Positions 24,463 through 32,698 of a DNA stretch of 64,000 nt are shown piece after piece (position 1 is the first letter of the stretch; each line of letters begins with the position of its first letter). The stretch comes from Pseudomonas sp. S30. Lineage in GTDB: Bacteria > Pseudomonadota > Gammaproteobacteria > Pseudomonadales > Pseudomonadaceae. The notes under the pieces were generated by a model. The model saw only the letters and a program-made list of their open reading frames with translations. It was not told the origin of the DNA and ran no database searches. The position numbers and the translations under genes are program-made. Where the stretch lies: positions 54,116 through 118,115 of the forward strand of contig NZ_JACVTO010000018.1 of NCBI RefSeq assembly GCF_016518545.1, read 5' to 3'.

Positions 24463-27297
24463 TTGGACACGATCCTGATCCGTGGGGCACGTACCCACAA
24501 CCTGAAGAACATCGACCTGACCCTGCCCCGGGACAAACTGATCGTCATCACCGGTCTGTCCGGTTCCGGCAAGTCTTCCCTGGCCTTCGACACCCTCTAT
24601 GCCGAGGGGCAGCGCCGCTATGTGGAGTCGCTCTCGGCCTATGCCCGACAGTTCCTGTCGATGATGGAAAAGCCCGATGTCGACACCATCGAAGGCCTGT
24701 CGCCAGCGATCTCCATCGAGCAGAAATCCACCTCCCACAACCCCCGCTCCACCGTCGGCACCATCACCGAGATCTACGATTACCTGCGCCTGTTGTATGC
24801 GCGGGTGGGCACGCCGCGCTGCCCGGACCACGACATTCCCCTGGAAGCGCAGACCGTCAGCCAGATGGTCGACCAGGTCCTGGAGCAGCCCGAAGGCAGC
24901 CGCCTGATGCTGCTGGCCCCGGTGGTGCGCGAGCGCAAGGGCGAGCACCTGGCGGTGTTCGACGAGATGCGCGCGCAAGGCTTCGTCCGCGTGCGGGTCG
25001 ATGGCAAGTTGTACGAGCTCGACGAGCTGCCCAAGCTCGACAAGCAGAAAAAGCACAGCATCGACGTGGTGGTCGACCGCTTCAAGGTCCGTGAAGACCT
25101 TCAGCAGCGCCTCGCCGAGTCGTTCGAAACCGCTTTGAAACTGGCCGACGGTCTGGCCTTGGTCGCGTCGATGGACGACGACAGCGCCGAAGACACCATC
25201 TTCTCCGCACGCTTCGCCTGCCCCATCTGCGGCCACTCCATCAGCGAGCTGGAGCCCAAGCTGTTCTCCTTCAACAACCCGGCTGGCGCCTGCCCCACCT
25301 GCGACGGCCTGGGCGTGAAGCAGTACTTCGATACCAAGCGCCTGGTCAACGCCGGCCTCACCCTGGCCGAAGGCGCGATTCGCGGCTGGGATCGACGCAA
25401 CGTGTACTACTTCCAGATGCTCGGTTCACTGGCCGCGCACTACGGTTTCAGCCTCGAGCAGCCATTCGGCGAGCTGTCGGCAGAGCACCAGAAAGTCATT
25501 CTGCAAGGCAGCGGCAAGCACAGCGTCGACTTCAAGTACCTCAACGATCGCGGCGATATCGTCAAGCGCTCACACCCCTTCGAGGGCATCGTGCCGAACC
25601 TGGAGCGTCGCTATCGCGAGACCGAGTCGGCGACCGTGCGCGAAGAGCTGGCCAAGTTTCTCGGCACCCAGCCCTGCCCCGACTGCCGCGGCACCCGCCT
25701 TCGCCGTGAAGCACGCCACGTATGGGTGGGCGAGAAAACCCTGCCGGCCGTGACCAATCTGCCGATCGGCGAGGCCAGCCACTACTTCGCCCATCTGAGC
25801 CTGACTGGCCGCCGCGGCGAAATTGCCGCAAAGATCCTCAAGGAAATCTGCGAGCGACTGCAGTTCCTGGTCAACGTGGGCCTGGACTACCTCACCCTGG
25901 ACCGCAGCGCCGAGACGCTGTCCGGCGGCGAGGCGCAGCGCATCCGCCTGGCCAGCCAGATCGGTGCCGGCCTGGTAGGCGTCATGTACATCCTCGATGA
26001 ACCCTCGATCGGCCTGCACCAGCGGGACAACGATCGACTGCTCGCCACGCTCAACCACCTCCGAGACCTGGGCAACACGGTGATCGTGGTCGAGCACGAC
26101 GAGGACGCCATACGCCTGGCCGACTATGTGGTGGACATCGGCCCCGGTGCCGGCGTACACGGCGGGCAGATCGTCGCCGAGGGCACCCCGGACGAGGTCA
26201 TGGCCCACCCTGACTCGGTCACCGGCATGTACCTGTCCGGTCGCAAGAAGATCGTCGTGCCGGCCAAGCGCACGCCACGCAACAAGAAACTCCAGCTCAA
26301 GCTCAAAGGCGCGCGCGGCAACAACCTGCAAAACGTCGATCTGGAAGTGCCGATCGGCTTGCTGACGTGCGTGACCGGTGTATCAGGGTCGGGCAAATCG
26401 ACCCTGATCAACAACACCCTGTTCCCCCTGGCAGCGACTGCGCTCAACGGTGCGAGCAGCCTGGAGCCGGCTGCGCACACCAGCATCGACGGCCTGCAAC
26501 ACTTGGACAAGGTGGTCGATATCGACCAGAGCCCTATCGGCCGAACCCCGCGCTCCAACCCGGCCACCTACACAGGCATTTTCACGCCGATCCGCGAGCT
26601 GTTCGCAGGTGTGCCGGAATCGCGCTCGCGCGGCTACGGGCCCGGTCGGTTCTCCTTCAACGTCAAGGGTGGCCGTTGCGAGGCCTGTCAGGGTGACGGC
26701 CTGATCAAGGTGGAAATGCACTTCCTGCCGGACATCTACGTACCCTGTGACGTGTGCAAGAGCAAGCGCTACAACCGCGAGACCTTGGAGATCAAATACA
26801 AGGGCAAGAACATCCACGAGGTGCTGGAGATGACCATCGAGGATGCCCGCGAATTCTTCGATGCGGTACCGGCGCTTGCGCGCAAGTTGCAGACATTGAT
26901 GGATGTCGGTCTTTCGTACATCAAACTCGGTCAGTCAGCGACCACCTTGTCCGGAGGCGAAGCTCAGCGGGTAAAGCTGTCCCGCGAACTGTCCAAGCGT
27001 GATACCGGCAAGACCCTGTACATCCTCGACGAGCCCACGACCGGTCTGCACTTCGCGGATATACAGCAGTTGCTGGACGTCCTGCATCGTCTGCGCGACC
27101 ACGGCAACACGGTGGTGGTGATCGAGCACAACCTGGATGTGATCAAGACGGCGGACTGGTTGGTGGACTTGGGTCCGGAGGGCGGTTCCAAGGGCGGGCA
27201 GATCATTGCCAGTGGTACGCCTGAAGAACTGGCGAAGATGAAACAGTCCTACACAGGACACTATCTGAAGCCGTTGCTGGAGCGGGATCGGGCGTAA
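24463..27297 (+). CDS. uvrA: Excinuclease ABC subunit A
   Basis: The 944-residue protein is read from a TTG at 24463, five bases after GAGG; MDTILIRGARTHNLKNIDL is the standard UvrA N terminus, so the longer ATG at 24409 is rejected. Two ABC modules are intact: Walker A GLSGSGKSS and GVSGSGKST, signatures LSGGEAQRIRLASQIG and LSGGEAQRVKLSREL, and Walker B YILDEPSIGL and YILDEPTTGL. Zinc-finger cysteines are present (CPICGHS...CPTCDG and CEACQGDG...CDVCKSKRY). It recognises bulky DNA lesions with UvrB to start nucleotide excision repair. Confidence 0.97.
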   Translation: MDTILIRGARTHNLKNIDLTLPRDKLIVITGLSGSGKSSLAFDTLYAEGQRRYVESLSAYARQFLSMMEKPDVDTIEGLSPAISIEQKSTSHNPRSTVGTITEIYDYLRLLYARVGTPRCPDHDIPLEAQTVSQMVDQVLEQPEGSRLMLLAPVVRERKGEHLAVFDEMRAQGFVRVRVDGKLYELDELPKLDKQKKHSIDVVVDRFKVREDLQQRLAESFETALKLADGLALVASMDDDSAEDTIFSARFACPICGHSISELEPKLFSFNNPAGACPTCDGLGVKQYFDTKRLVNAGLTLAEGAIRGWDRRNVYYFQMLGSLAAHYGFSLEQPFGELSAEHQKVILQGSGKHSVDFKYLNDRGDIVKRSHPFEGIVPNLERRYRETESATVREELAKFLGTQPCPDCRGTRLRREARHVWVGEKTLPAVTNLPIGEASHYFAHLSLTGRRGEIAAKILKEICERLQFLVNVGLDYLTLDRSAETLSGGEAQRIRLASQIGAGLVGVMYILDEPSIGLHQRDNDRLLATLNHLRDLGNTVIVVEHDEDAIRLADYVVDIGPGAGVHGGQIVAEGTPDEVMAHPDSVTGMYLSGRKKIVVPAKRTPRNKKLQLKLKGARGNNLQNVDLEVPIGLLTCVTGVSGSGKSTLINNTLFPLAATALNGASSLEPAAHTSIDGLQHLDKVVDIDQSPIGRTPRSNPATYTGIFTPIRELFAGVPESRSRGYGPGRFSFNVKGGRCEACQGDGLIKVEMHFLPDIYVPCDVCKSKRYNRETLEIKYKGKNIHEVLEMTIEDAREFFDAVPALARKLQTLMDVGLSYIKLGQSATTLSGGEAQRVKLSRELSKRDTGKTLYILDEPTTGLHFADIQQLLDVLHRLRDHGNTVVVIEHNLDVIKTADWLVDLGPEGGSKGGQIIASGTPEELAKMKQSYTGHYLKPLLERDRA

Positions 27298-27302
27298 CGC
27301 AT

Positions 27303-27331
27303 CGGGGGCGCACTTGGCGCCCCCGGTTCTT
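27303..27331. terminator. uvrA/ferritin shared terminator
   Basis: CGGGGGCGC (27303-27311) pairs with GCGCCCCCG (27317-27325), followed on the plus strand by GTTCTTT. It sits in the 33-base gap between convergent uvrA and the ferritin gene. Confidence 0.75.
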
Positions 27332-27795
27332 TACATCTGCGACTGCAAGTAGTTCTGTAGTCCGATGGACTTGATAAGCCCCTGCTGCTTCTCGAGCCAA
27401 TAGGTATGGTCTTCCTCGGTATCGGCCAACTGCGCGCGCAGGATGTCACGGCTGATGTAGTCTTTGTGCGATTCGCACAACGCGATACCCTTGCACAATG
27501 CGGCACGGACCTTGTACTCGAGGCGAAGGTCGGCAGCGATCATCTCCGGCACCGTGGTACCGACATCCAAGTCATCAGGCCGCATGCGCGGCGTGCCTTC
27601 CAGCATGAGAATACGGCGCATCAGCGCATCGGCGTGTTGCGCCTCTTCTTCCATCTCATGATTGATGCGCTCGTAGAGCTTCGACAAGCCCCAGTCTTCG
27701 TACATCCGCGAGTGGATGAAGTACTGATCGCGCGCTGCGAGCTCGCCCGTAAGCAACGTGTTGAGATAATCGATGACGTCCGGGTGACCTTGCAT
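27331..27795 (-). CDS. ftnA: Bacterial ferritin, heme-ligand-less (FtnA/BfrA type)
   Basis: The 154-residue four-helix-bundle iron-storage subunit aligns without gaps to E. coli bacterioferritin over the first 70 residues. Ferroxidase residues Glu18, Glu51, His54, Glu93 and the later EEDH motif are present. The heme-coordinating Met52 of true bacterioferritins is Ala here, as in the P. aeruginosa protein next to katA that was renamed FtnA. It oxidises Fe(II) and stores it in a 24-mer. Its place next to catalase fits coupling of iron storage to peroxide defence. It may need a heme-binding partner encoded elsewhere. Confidence 0.9.
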   Translation of the reverse strand: MQGHPDVIDYLNTLLTGELAARDQYFIHSRMYEDWGLSKLYERINHEMEEEAQHADALMRRILMLEGTPRMRPDDLDVGTTVPEMIAADLRLEYKVRAALCKGIALCESHKDYISRDILRAQLADTEEDHTYWLEKQQGLIKSIGLQNYLQSQM

Positions 27796-27916
27796 CGCCC
27801 TGGTACTCCTGCAGAAAAACTGGATAGGCTCATAGTGTGAACCATGATTTTCCCAAGGTCACTGAATAACGCGCAATTTATGTAAAAAAAGTCGCCAAAC
27901 AGTAGTGATTTTCATT

Positions 27917-27942
27917 GAAAAACCGCCCAAATGCGGGCGGTT
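27917..27942 (-). terminator. katA terminator
   Basis: AACCGCCC (27921-27928) pairs with GGGCGGTT (27935-27942). On the minus strand the stem runs into TTTTTC. It lies 18 bases after the katA stop and just upstream of the ferritin gene promoter region. Confidence 0.85.
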
Positions 27943-27959
27943 CTTCTTATCACTTTCAC

Positions 27960-29399
27960 TCAGAACAGATTGATGCCCAAGGCCTTGGCAATGCCCTCTC
28001 CATAAGCGGCATCTGCCTTGTGGAAGTGCGCCAACTGACGACGCACCACATCCTCGGTCACACCCGCCAGGGTACCTGCGATGTTGTCGATCAGCAGGGC
28101 CTGTTGTTCGGCGCTCATCAGACGGAACAGCGCCCCGGCGTGGCTGTAGTAGTCCTCGTCCTCGCGATGGTCGAAGCGATCGGCCGCACCACTGAGTGCC
28201 AGCGCAGGTTCCGCATGACGGGGCGACTGTTTCGGTGCCTCCGCAAAGCTGTTCGGCTCGTAGTTCGGCGCACTGCCGTAGCTGCCGAAATTCATGGCAC
28301 CGTCGCGCTGATAGGTGTTTACCGGGCAGCGCGGTGCATTGACCGGCAGGTGCTGGTGGTTGGTTCCTACGCGGTAGCGGTGAGCGTCGGCGTAGGCGAA
28401 CACGCGCCCCTGCAGCATGCGATCAGGCGACAGGCCGACTCCGGGCACCATGTTGCTCGGACCGAACGCCGCCTGCTCGACTTCGGCGAAGTAATTGAGC
28501 GGATTACGGTTCAGCTCCAATACACCCACTTCGATCAGCGGGTAGTCCTTCTGCGACCAAGTCTTGGTGACGTCGAACGGATTCTCCGCGCGACCTGCAG
28601 CCTCCTCCTCGCTCATGACCTGGATGCAGACGGTCCAACGTGGGTAATCACCCTGTTCGATGGCCTCGAACAGATCACGCTGGGCGTAGTCAGGATCGGT
28701 GCCGGCAATTCGCGCGGCCTCGGCGGGCGCCAGGTTCTTGATGCCCTGTTGGGTCTTGAAGTGCCACTTCACCCAGGTGCGCTGGCCATCGGCTGCGATC
28801 AGGCTGTAAGTGTGGCTGCCGAAGCCGTGCATGTGCCGGTAACCATCGGGGATACCGCGATCAGAGAACAAGATGGTGACCTGGTGCAGGGCCTCCGGGG
28901 AATGCGACCAGAAATCCCACATCATCTGGGCGCTTTTCAGGTTGGTCTGCGGATTACGCTTTTGCGTATGAATGAAGTCGGGAAACTTCATCGGGTCGCG
29001 GATGAAAAACACCGGCGTGTTGTTGCCGACGATGTCCCAATTGCCCTCTTCGGTGTAGAACTTGACGGCGAAGCCACGAGGATCCCGTTCGGTATCGGCC
29101 GAACCACGCTCACCCCCCACTGTGGAAAAGCGCAGGAAAGTCTCGGTCTGCTTGCCGACGCTTTCGAACAGCCGCGCACTGGTATAACGCGTGATGTCAC
29201 GGGTCACGGTGAACGTACCGTAGGCACCAGACCCCTTGGCATGTACACGGCGCTCAGGAATGTTTTCACGGTTGAAGTGGGCCAGTTTCTCGACCAGCTG
29301 GAAGTCGTCGAGCAGCAACGGGCCACGGGGGCCAGCCGAACGGGAGTTCTGGTTGTCGGCAACGGGGGCGCCGCTGGCGGTGGTGAGGGTCTTGCTCAT
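27960..29399 (-). CDS. katA: Monofunctional heme catalase KatA
   Basis: The 479-residue small-subunit catalase is the clade 3 size. The distal-His signature FNRENIPERRVHAKGSGAYG is near residue 50, the conserved distal Asn lies in WDIVGNNTPVFFIRDP, and the proximal heme Tyr motif is RVFAYADAHRYRVG near residue 340. It dismutates hydrogen peroxide and has no export signal. GGAGAG lies 6 bases before the start. It is adjacent to the ferritin gene, downstream in the same direction but separated by a terminator. The 120-base upstream region is AT-rich; an OxyR site was looked for without a convincing match. Confidence 0.96.
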   Translation of the reverse strand: MSKTLTTASGAPVADNQNSRSAGPRGPLLLDDFQLVEKLAHFNRENIPERRVHAKGSGAYGTFTVTRDITRYTSARLFESVGKQTETFLRFSTVGGERGSADTERDPRGFAVKFYTEEGNWDIVGNNTPVFFIRDPMKFPDFIHTQKRNPQTNLKSAQMMWDFWSHSPEALHQVTILFSDRGIPDGYRHMHGFGSHTYSLIAADGQRTWVKWHFKTQQGIKNLAPAEAARIAGTDPDYAQRDLFEAIEQGDYPRWTVCIQVMSEEEAAGRAENPFDVTKTWSQKDYPLIEVGVLELNRNPLNYFAEVEQAAFGPSNMVPGVGLSPDRMLQGRVFAYADAHRYRVGTNHQHLPVNAPRCPVNTYQRDGAMNFGSYGSAPNYEPNSFAEAPKQSPRHAEPALALSGAADRFDHREDEDYYSHAGALFRLMSAEQQALLIDNIAGTLAGVTEDVVRRQLAHFHKADAAYGEGIAKALGINLF

Positions 29400-29523
29400 G
29401 GGCTCTCCTTATCAGACTCATGTGCCGTTTATCGGCTTGAGAGTCAGTATGAGACCCACAACACTGAAGATCTAATTAATTAACGGGCCCTACCTGATAG
29501 TTTATTACAATATATTCCGAAAC

Positions 29524-29550
29524 AAAAAACCGGGCACTAGGCCCGGTTTT
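29524..29550 (-). terminator. Terminator at the end of the ribosomal block (after rplQ)
   Basis: AAAACCGGGC (29526-29535) pairs with GCCCGGTTTT (29541-29550), followed on the minus strand by TTG after a six-T run. It is 19 bases after the rplQ stop. Confidence 0.9.
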
Positions 29551-29568
29551 CTGTAGCAGACAGATGTC

Positions 29569-29955
29569 TTACTCGGCAGCTTCTACAGCACCACCGACTG
29601 GACGATCGACCAGCTCGACGTACGCCATAGGCGCGTTGTCACCAGCGCGGAAGCCGCACTTCAGGATGCGCAGGTAGCCGCCCTGACGGGTGGCGTAGCG
29701 CTTGCCCAGATCGTTGAACAGCTTGCCTACGGCAGACTTCGAACGGGTACGGTCGAAAGCCAGACGACGGTTGGCAACGCTGTCTTCCTTGGCCAGGGTG
29801 ATCAGCGGCTCGGCAACGCGACGCAGTTCCTTGGCTTTCGGCAGGGTGGTTTTGATCAGCTCGTGCTCGATCAGCGACACTGCCATGTTCTGGAACATGG
29901 CCTTGCGGTGAGAGCTGGTACGGCTCAGGTGACGTCCACTTTTACGATGACGCAT
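29569..29955 (-). CDS. rplQ: 50S ribosomal protein L17
   Basis: The 128-residue protein has the usual bacterial L17 N terminus MRHRKSGRHLSRTSSHRKAM and the helix QNMAVSLIEHELIKTTL. It binds 23S rRNA near the tunnel exit. It is last gene of the alpha operon, 42 bases after rpoA, and is followed by a strong terminator. The C terminus (DRPVGGAVEAAE) is acidic, as in other pseudomonads. Confidence 0.98.
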   Translation of the reverse strand: MRHRKSGRHLSRTSSHRKAMFQNMAVSLIEHELIKTTLPKAKELRRVAEPLITLAKEDSVANRRLAFDRTRSKSAVGKLFNDLGKRYATRQGGYLRILKCGFRAGDNAPMAYVELVDRPVGGAVEAAE

Positions 29956-29997
29956 GATTCATTCCTTACCAAACACTACGTTCGGTGATTACGACGA

Positions 29998-30999
29998 TCA
30001 GGCAGTCGCCTTGTCGTCTTTCTTAAGGCTTGCGGGCGGCCAGTTGTCGAGGCGCATGCCGAGAGACAGACCACGGGAGGCCAGGACGTCCTTGATTTCG
30101 GTCAGGGACTTCTTGCCCAGGTTAGGAGTTTTCAACAGCTCTACTTCGGTACGCTGAATCAGGTCGCCGATGTAGTAGATGTTCTCCGCCTTGAGGCAGT
30201 TGGCCGAACGTACGGTCAGTTCCAGGTCGTCAACTGGGCGCAGCAGGATCGGATCGATCTCGTCTTCCTGCTCGACCACAACCGGCTCGCTGTCACCCTT
30301 GAGGTCCACGAACGCGGCCAGCTGCTGTTGCAGAATGGTCGCGGCACGACGGATGGCCTCTTCAGGATCCAGGGTACCGTTGGTTTCCAGATCGATGACC
30401 AGCTTGTCCAGGTTGGTACGCTGTTCAACACGGGCGTTCTCGACCACGTAGGCGATACGACGCACCGGGCTGAACGAAGCGTCCAGCTGGAGACGGCCAA
30501 TGCTGCGGCTTTCGTCCTCGTCGGTCTGACGGGAGTCGGCCGGCTCGTAACCACGACCACGAGCTACGGTGAGCTTCATGTTCAGGGCGCCATTGGACGC
30601 CAGGTTCGCGATTACGTGATCGGGGTTGACGATCTCGACATCGTGATCCAGCTGAATATCGGCAGCGGTAACCACCCCCGAACCCTTTTTCGACAAGGTC
30701 AGCGTAACTTCGTCACGACCGTGCAGCTTGATCGCCAGGCCTTTCAGGTTCAACAGGATTTCAATGACGTCTTCCTGTACACCTTCGATGGCGGAGTACT
30801 CATGAAGTACGCCGTCGATCTCGGCCTCGACTACTGCACAGCCAGGCATGGAGGACAACAGGATGCGGCGCAGCGCGTTGCCCAGGGTATGGCCGAAACC
30901 ACGCTCGAGAGGCTCGAGCGTGATCTTGGCGCGGGTTGGACTGACTACCTGAACGTCGATGTGACGAGGAGTCAGGAACTCATTTACCGAAATCTGCAT
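29998..30999 (-). CDS. rpoA: RNA polymerase alpha subunit
   Basis: This is a 333-residue protein. The N-terminal domain (residues 1-230) forms the assembly dimer and contains [20 protein letters not shown]. After a flexible linker, the C-terminal domain (from about 250) has [20 protein letters not shown] with the conserved Arg that contacts UP elements and activators such as ANR. The gene lies between rpsD and rplQ in the alpha operon, the standard proteobacterial place. Confidence 0.98.
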
Positions 31000-31021
31000 G
31001 GATGCACCTATTTTCTAGCCC

Positions 31022-31642
31022 TTACTTGGAGTAGAGCTCGACAATCAGGTTTTCGTTGATGTCGGCGGACAGGTCGCTGCGAGCAGGAACGTTCTTGAAA
31101 ACGCCCGACTTTTTAGCGGAATCAACGTCTACCCACTCAACGCGGCCACGCTGAGCGCACAGTTCAAGGGCCTGAACAATGCGCAGCTGGTTCAGCGACT
31201 TCTCGCGAACTGCGACCACGTCACCCGGACGAACTTGGTAGGATGGAATGTTTACGGTCTTGCCGTTGACGCTGATTGCCTTGTGCGACACCAGCTGACG
31301 GGACTCGGAACGGGTCGAACCGAAGCCCATACGGTAAACGACGTTGTCCAGGCGGCATTCCAGCAGTTGCAGCAGGTTCTCACCGGTTGCGCCTTTTTTC
31401 GAGGCTGCAGCTTGGTAGTAACCGCGGAACTGACGCTCCAGGACACCGTAGATACGGCGGACTTTCTGTTTCTCGCGCAGCTGGGTGCCGTAGTCGGACT
31501 GACGGCCACGGCGCTGGCCGTGGATACCTGGGGCTGCTTCGATGTTGCACTTCGATTCCAGAGCGCGAACGCCGCTCTTCAGGAACAGATCGGTGCCTTC
31601 ACGACGAGACAGTTTGCATTTTGGACCAATGTAACGTGCCAT
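31022..31642 (-). CDS. rpsD: 30S ribosomal protein S4
   Basis: The 206-residue protein nucleates 16S rRNA folding. The N-terminal MARYIGPKCKLSRREGTDLF is conserved, and the S4 RNA-binding domain is at about residues 95-155 (ECRLDNVVYRMGFGSTRSES). The single early Cys shows the zinc-free form. In enterobacteria S4 represses the alpha operon by binding a leader pseudoknot before rpsM; here the predicted leader is only about 50 bases, so control may differ. Confidence 0.98.
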   Translation of the reverse strand: MARYIGPKCKLSRREGTDLFLKSGVRALESKCNIEAAPGIHGQRRGRQSDYGTQLREKQKVRRIYGVLERQFRGYYQAAASKKGATGENLLQLLECRLDNVVYRMGFGSTRSESRQLVSHKAISVNGKTVNIPSYQVRPGDVVAVREKSLNQLRIVQALELCAQRGRVEWVDVDSAKKSGVFKNVPARSDLSADINENLIVELYSK

Positions 31643-31657
31643 TTATCTGTCTCCTGA

Positions 31658-32047
31658 TTACACGCGACGCTTCTTCGGCGGACGGCACCCGTTATGCGGG
31701 ATAGGCGTCACGTCGGTGATGCTGGCGATCTTGTAGCCGCAGCTGTTCAAAGCACGAACGGCGGACTCACGACCTGGACCTGGACCCTTGACGTTCACGT
31801 CGAGGTTCTTCAGACCGTATTCCAGCGCAGCTTGACCAGCACGCTCGGCAGCGATCTGAGCTGCGAACGGGGTGGATTTGCGCGAACCACGGAAACCCGA
31901 ACCACCGGAGGTCGCCCAGGACAATGCGTTGCCCTGACGGTCGGTGATGGTCACGATGGTGTTGTTGAAAGAGGCATGGATGTGGGCGATGCCATCAACC
32001 ACTGTCTTTTTGACTTTCTTACGAGGACGAGCAGCAGGTTTTGCCAT
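31658..32047 (-). CDS. rpsK: 30S ribosomal protein S11
   Basis: The 129-residue platform protein has the signature [18 protein letters not shown] and the terminal RPPKKRRV basic tail. It contacts the mRNA exit channel with S7. It lies between rpsM and rpsD, 18 bases after rpsM. Nothing unusual is visible. Confidence 0.98.
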
Positions 32048-32065
32048 GTCTATATTCCTGGGCGA

Positions 32066-32422
32066 TTACTTGCGGATCGGCTTACGCGGGCCCTTACGGG
32101 TGCGTGCGTTGGTCTTGGTGCGCTGACCGCGAACCGGCAGACCTTTACGATGACGCAGGCCGCGGTAGCAACCCAGGTCCATCAAGCGCTTGATCTTCAT
32201 GTTGACGTCACGACGCAGGTCACCTTCGGTGGTGAACTTCGCGACTTCGCCACGCAGGGTTTCGATTTGCTCGTCGCTCAGATCCTTGATCTTAGCGGCT
32301 GGATTTACACCAGCGTCTGCACAGATTTTCTGCGCAGTAGTGCGACCGACACCATAGATGTAGGTCAGCGAGATAACAGTATGCTTGTTATCTGGAATGT
32401 TGACGCCTGCAATACGGGCCAT
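32066..32422 (-). CDS. rpsM: 30S ribosomal protein S13
   Basis: The 118-residue protein starts MARIAGVNIPDNKHTVISLT and has the basic tail KTNARTRKGPRKPIRK that reaches the P site. It forms inter-subunit bridges in the 30S head. It is the first gene of the alpha operon; a good promoter (32482-32510) and a hairpin precede it, and TTGGAG is the ribosome-binding site. Confidence 0.98.
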   Translation of the reverse strand: MARIAGVNIPDNKHTVISLTYIYGVGRTTAQKICADAGVNPAAKIKDLSDEQIETLRGEVAKFTTEGDLRRDVNMKIKRLMDLGCYRGLRHRKGLPVRGQRTKTNARTRKGPRKPIRK

Positions 32423-32481
32423 TCAGTGGGACTCCAATTGACAGCTACCTACGCCCCGGAAGCCAAGAAATAGGGCGCGAG

Positions 32482-32510
32482 ATAATATCGCTGTAGAAAC
32501 GATTAATCAA
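32482..32510 (-). promoter_or_regulatory. Predicted sigma70 promoter of the alpha operon (rpsM)
   Basis: On the minus strand TTGATT (32510-32505), a 17-base spacer and TATTAT (32487-32482) form a good promoter. The start would be near 32475, giving a leader of about 50 bases before rpsM. The -35 box overlaps the foot of the upstream hairpin. Confidence 0.65.
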
Positions 32511-32536
32511 CCCAGCAGCGCACTAGCTGCTGGGTT
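32509..32536 (-). terminator. 11-bp hairpin between rpmJ and rpsM
   Basis: AACCCAGCAGC (32509-32519) pairs perfectly with GCTGCTGGGTT (32526-32536), loop six bases. Only GATTAATC follows on the minus strand rather than a T tract, so it could be an attenuator, an RNA-processing site or a 3'-end stabiliser. Confidence 0.5.
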
Positions 32537-32553
32537 TGAAGCGCGGATCACAC

Positions 32554-32670
32554 TCAGCCTTGGCGCTGCTTGTGACGCGGTTCCGCGCTGCAGATCACGC
32601 GCACGATACCTTCGCGACGAATGATCTTGCAGTTGCGGCACAGCTTTTTCACCGATGCACGAACTTTCAT
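32554..32670 (-). CDS. rpmJ: 50S ribosomal protein L36
   Basis: This very small gene encodes 38 residues (MKVRASVKKLCRNCKIIRRE...KQRQG). Cys11, Cys14, Cys27 and His33 form the zinc ribbon, so this is the zinc-binding (C+) form; many pseudomonads also have a zinc-free paralogue under Zur control elsewhere. It ends the spc operon 28 bases after secY. Confidence 0.97.
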   Translation of the reverse strand: MKVRASVKKLCRNCKIIRREGIVRVICSAEPRHKQRQG

Positions 32671-32698
32671 TACCGACTCCTCGAACCTTAGGGGTCTA

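Noticed and set aside
29400..29523. OxyR site upstream of katA
   Set aside because: Only scattered half-matches to ATAG-N7-CTAT were seen (around GATAGTTTATTAC); spacing and repeats are not convincing.
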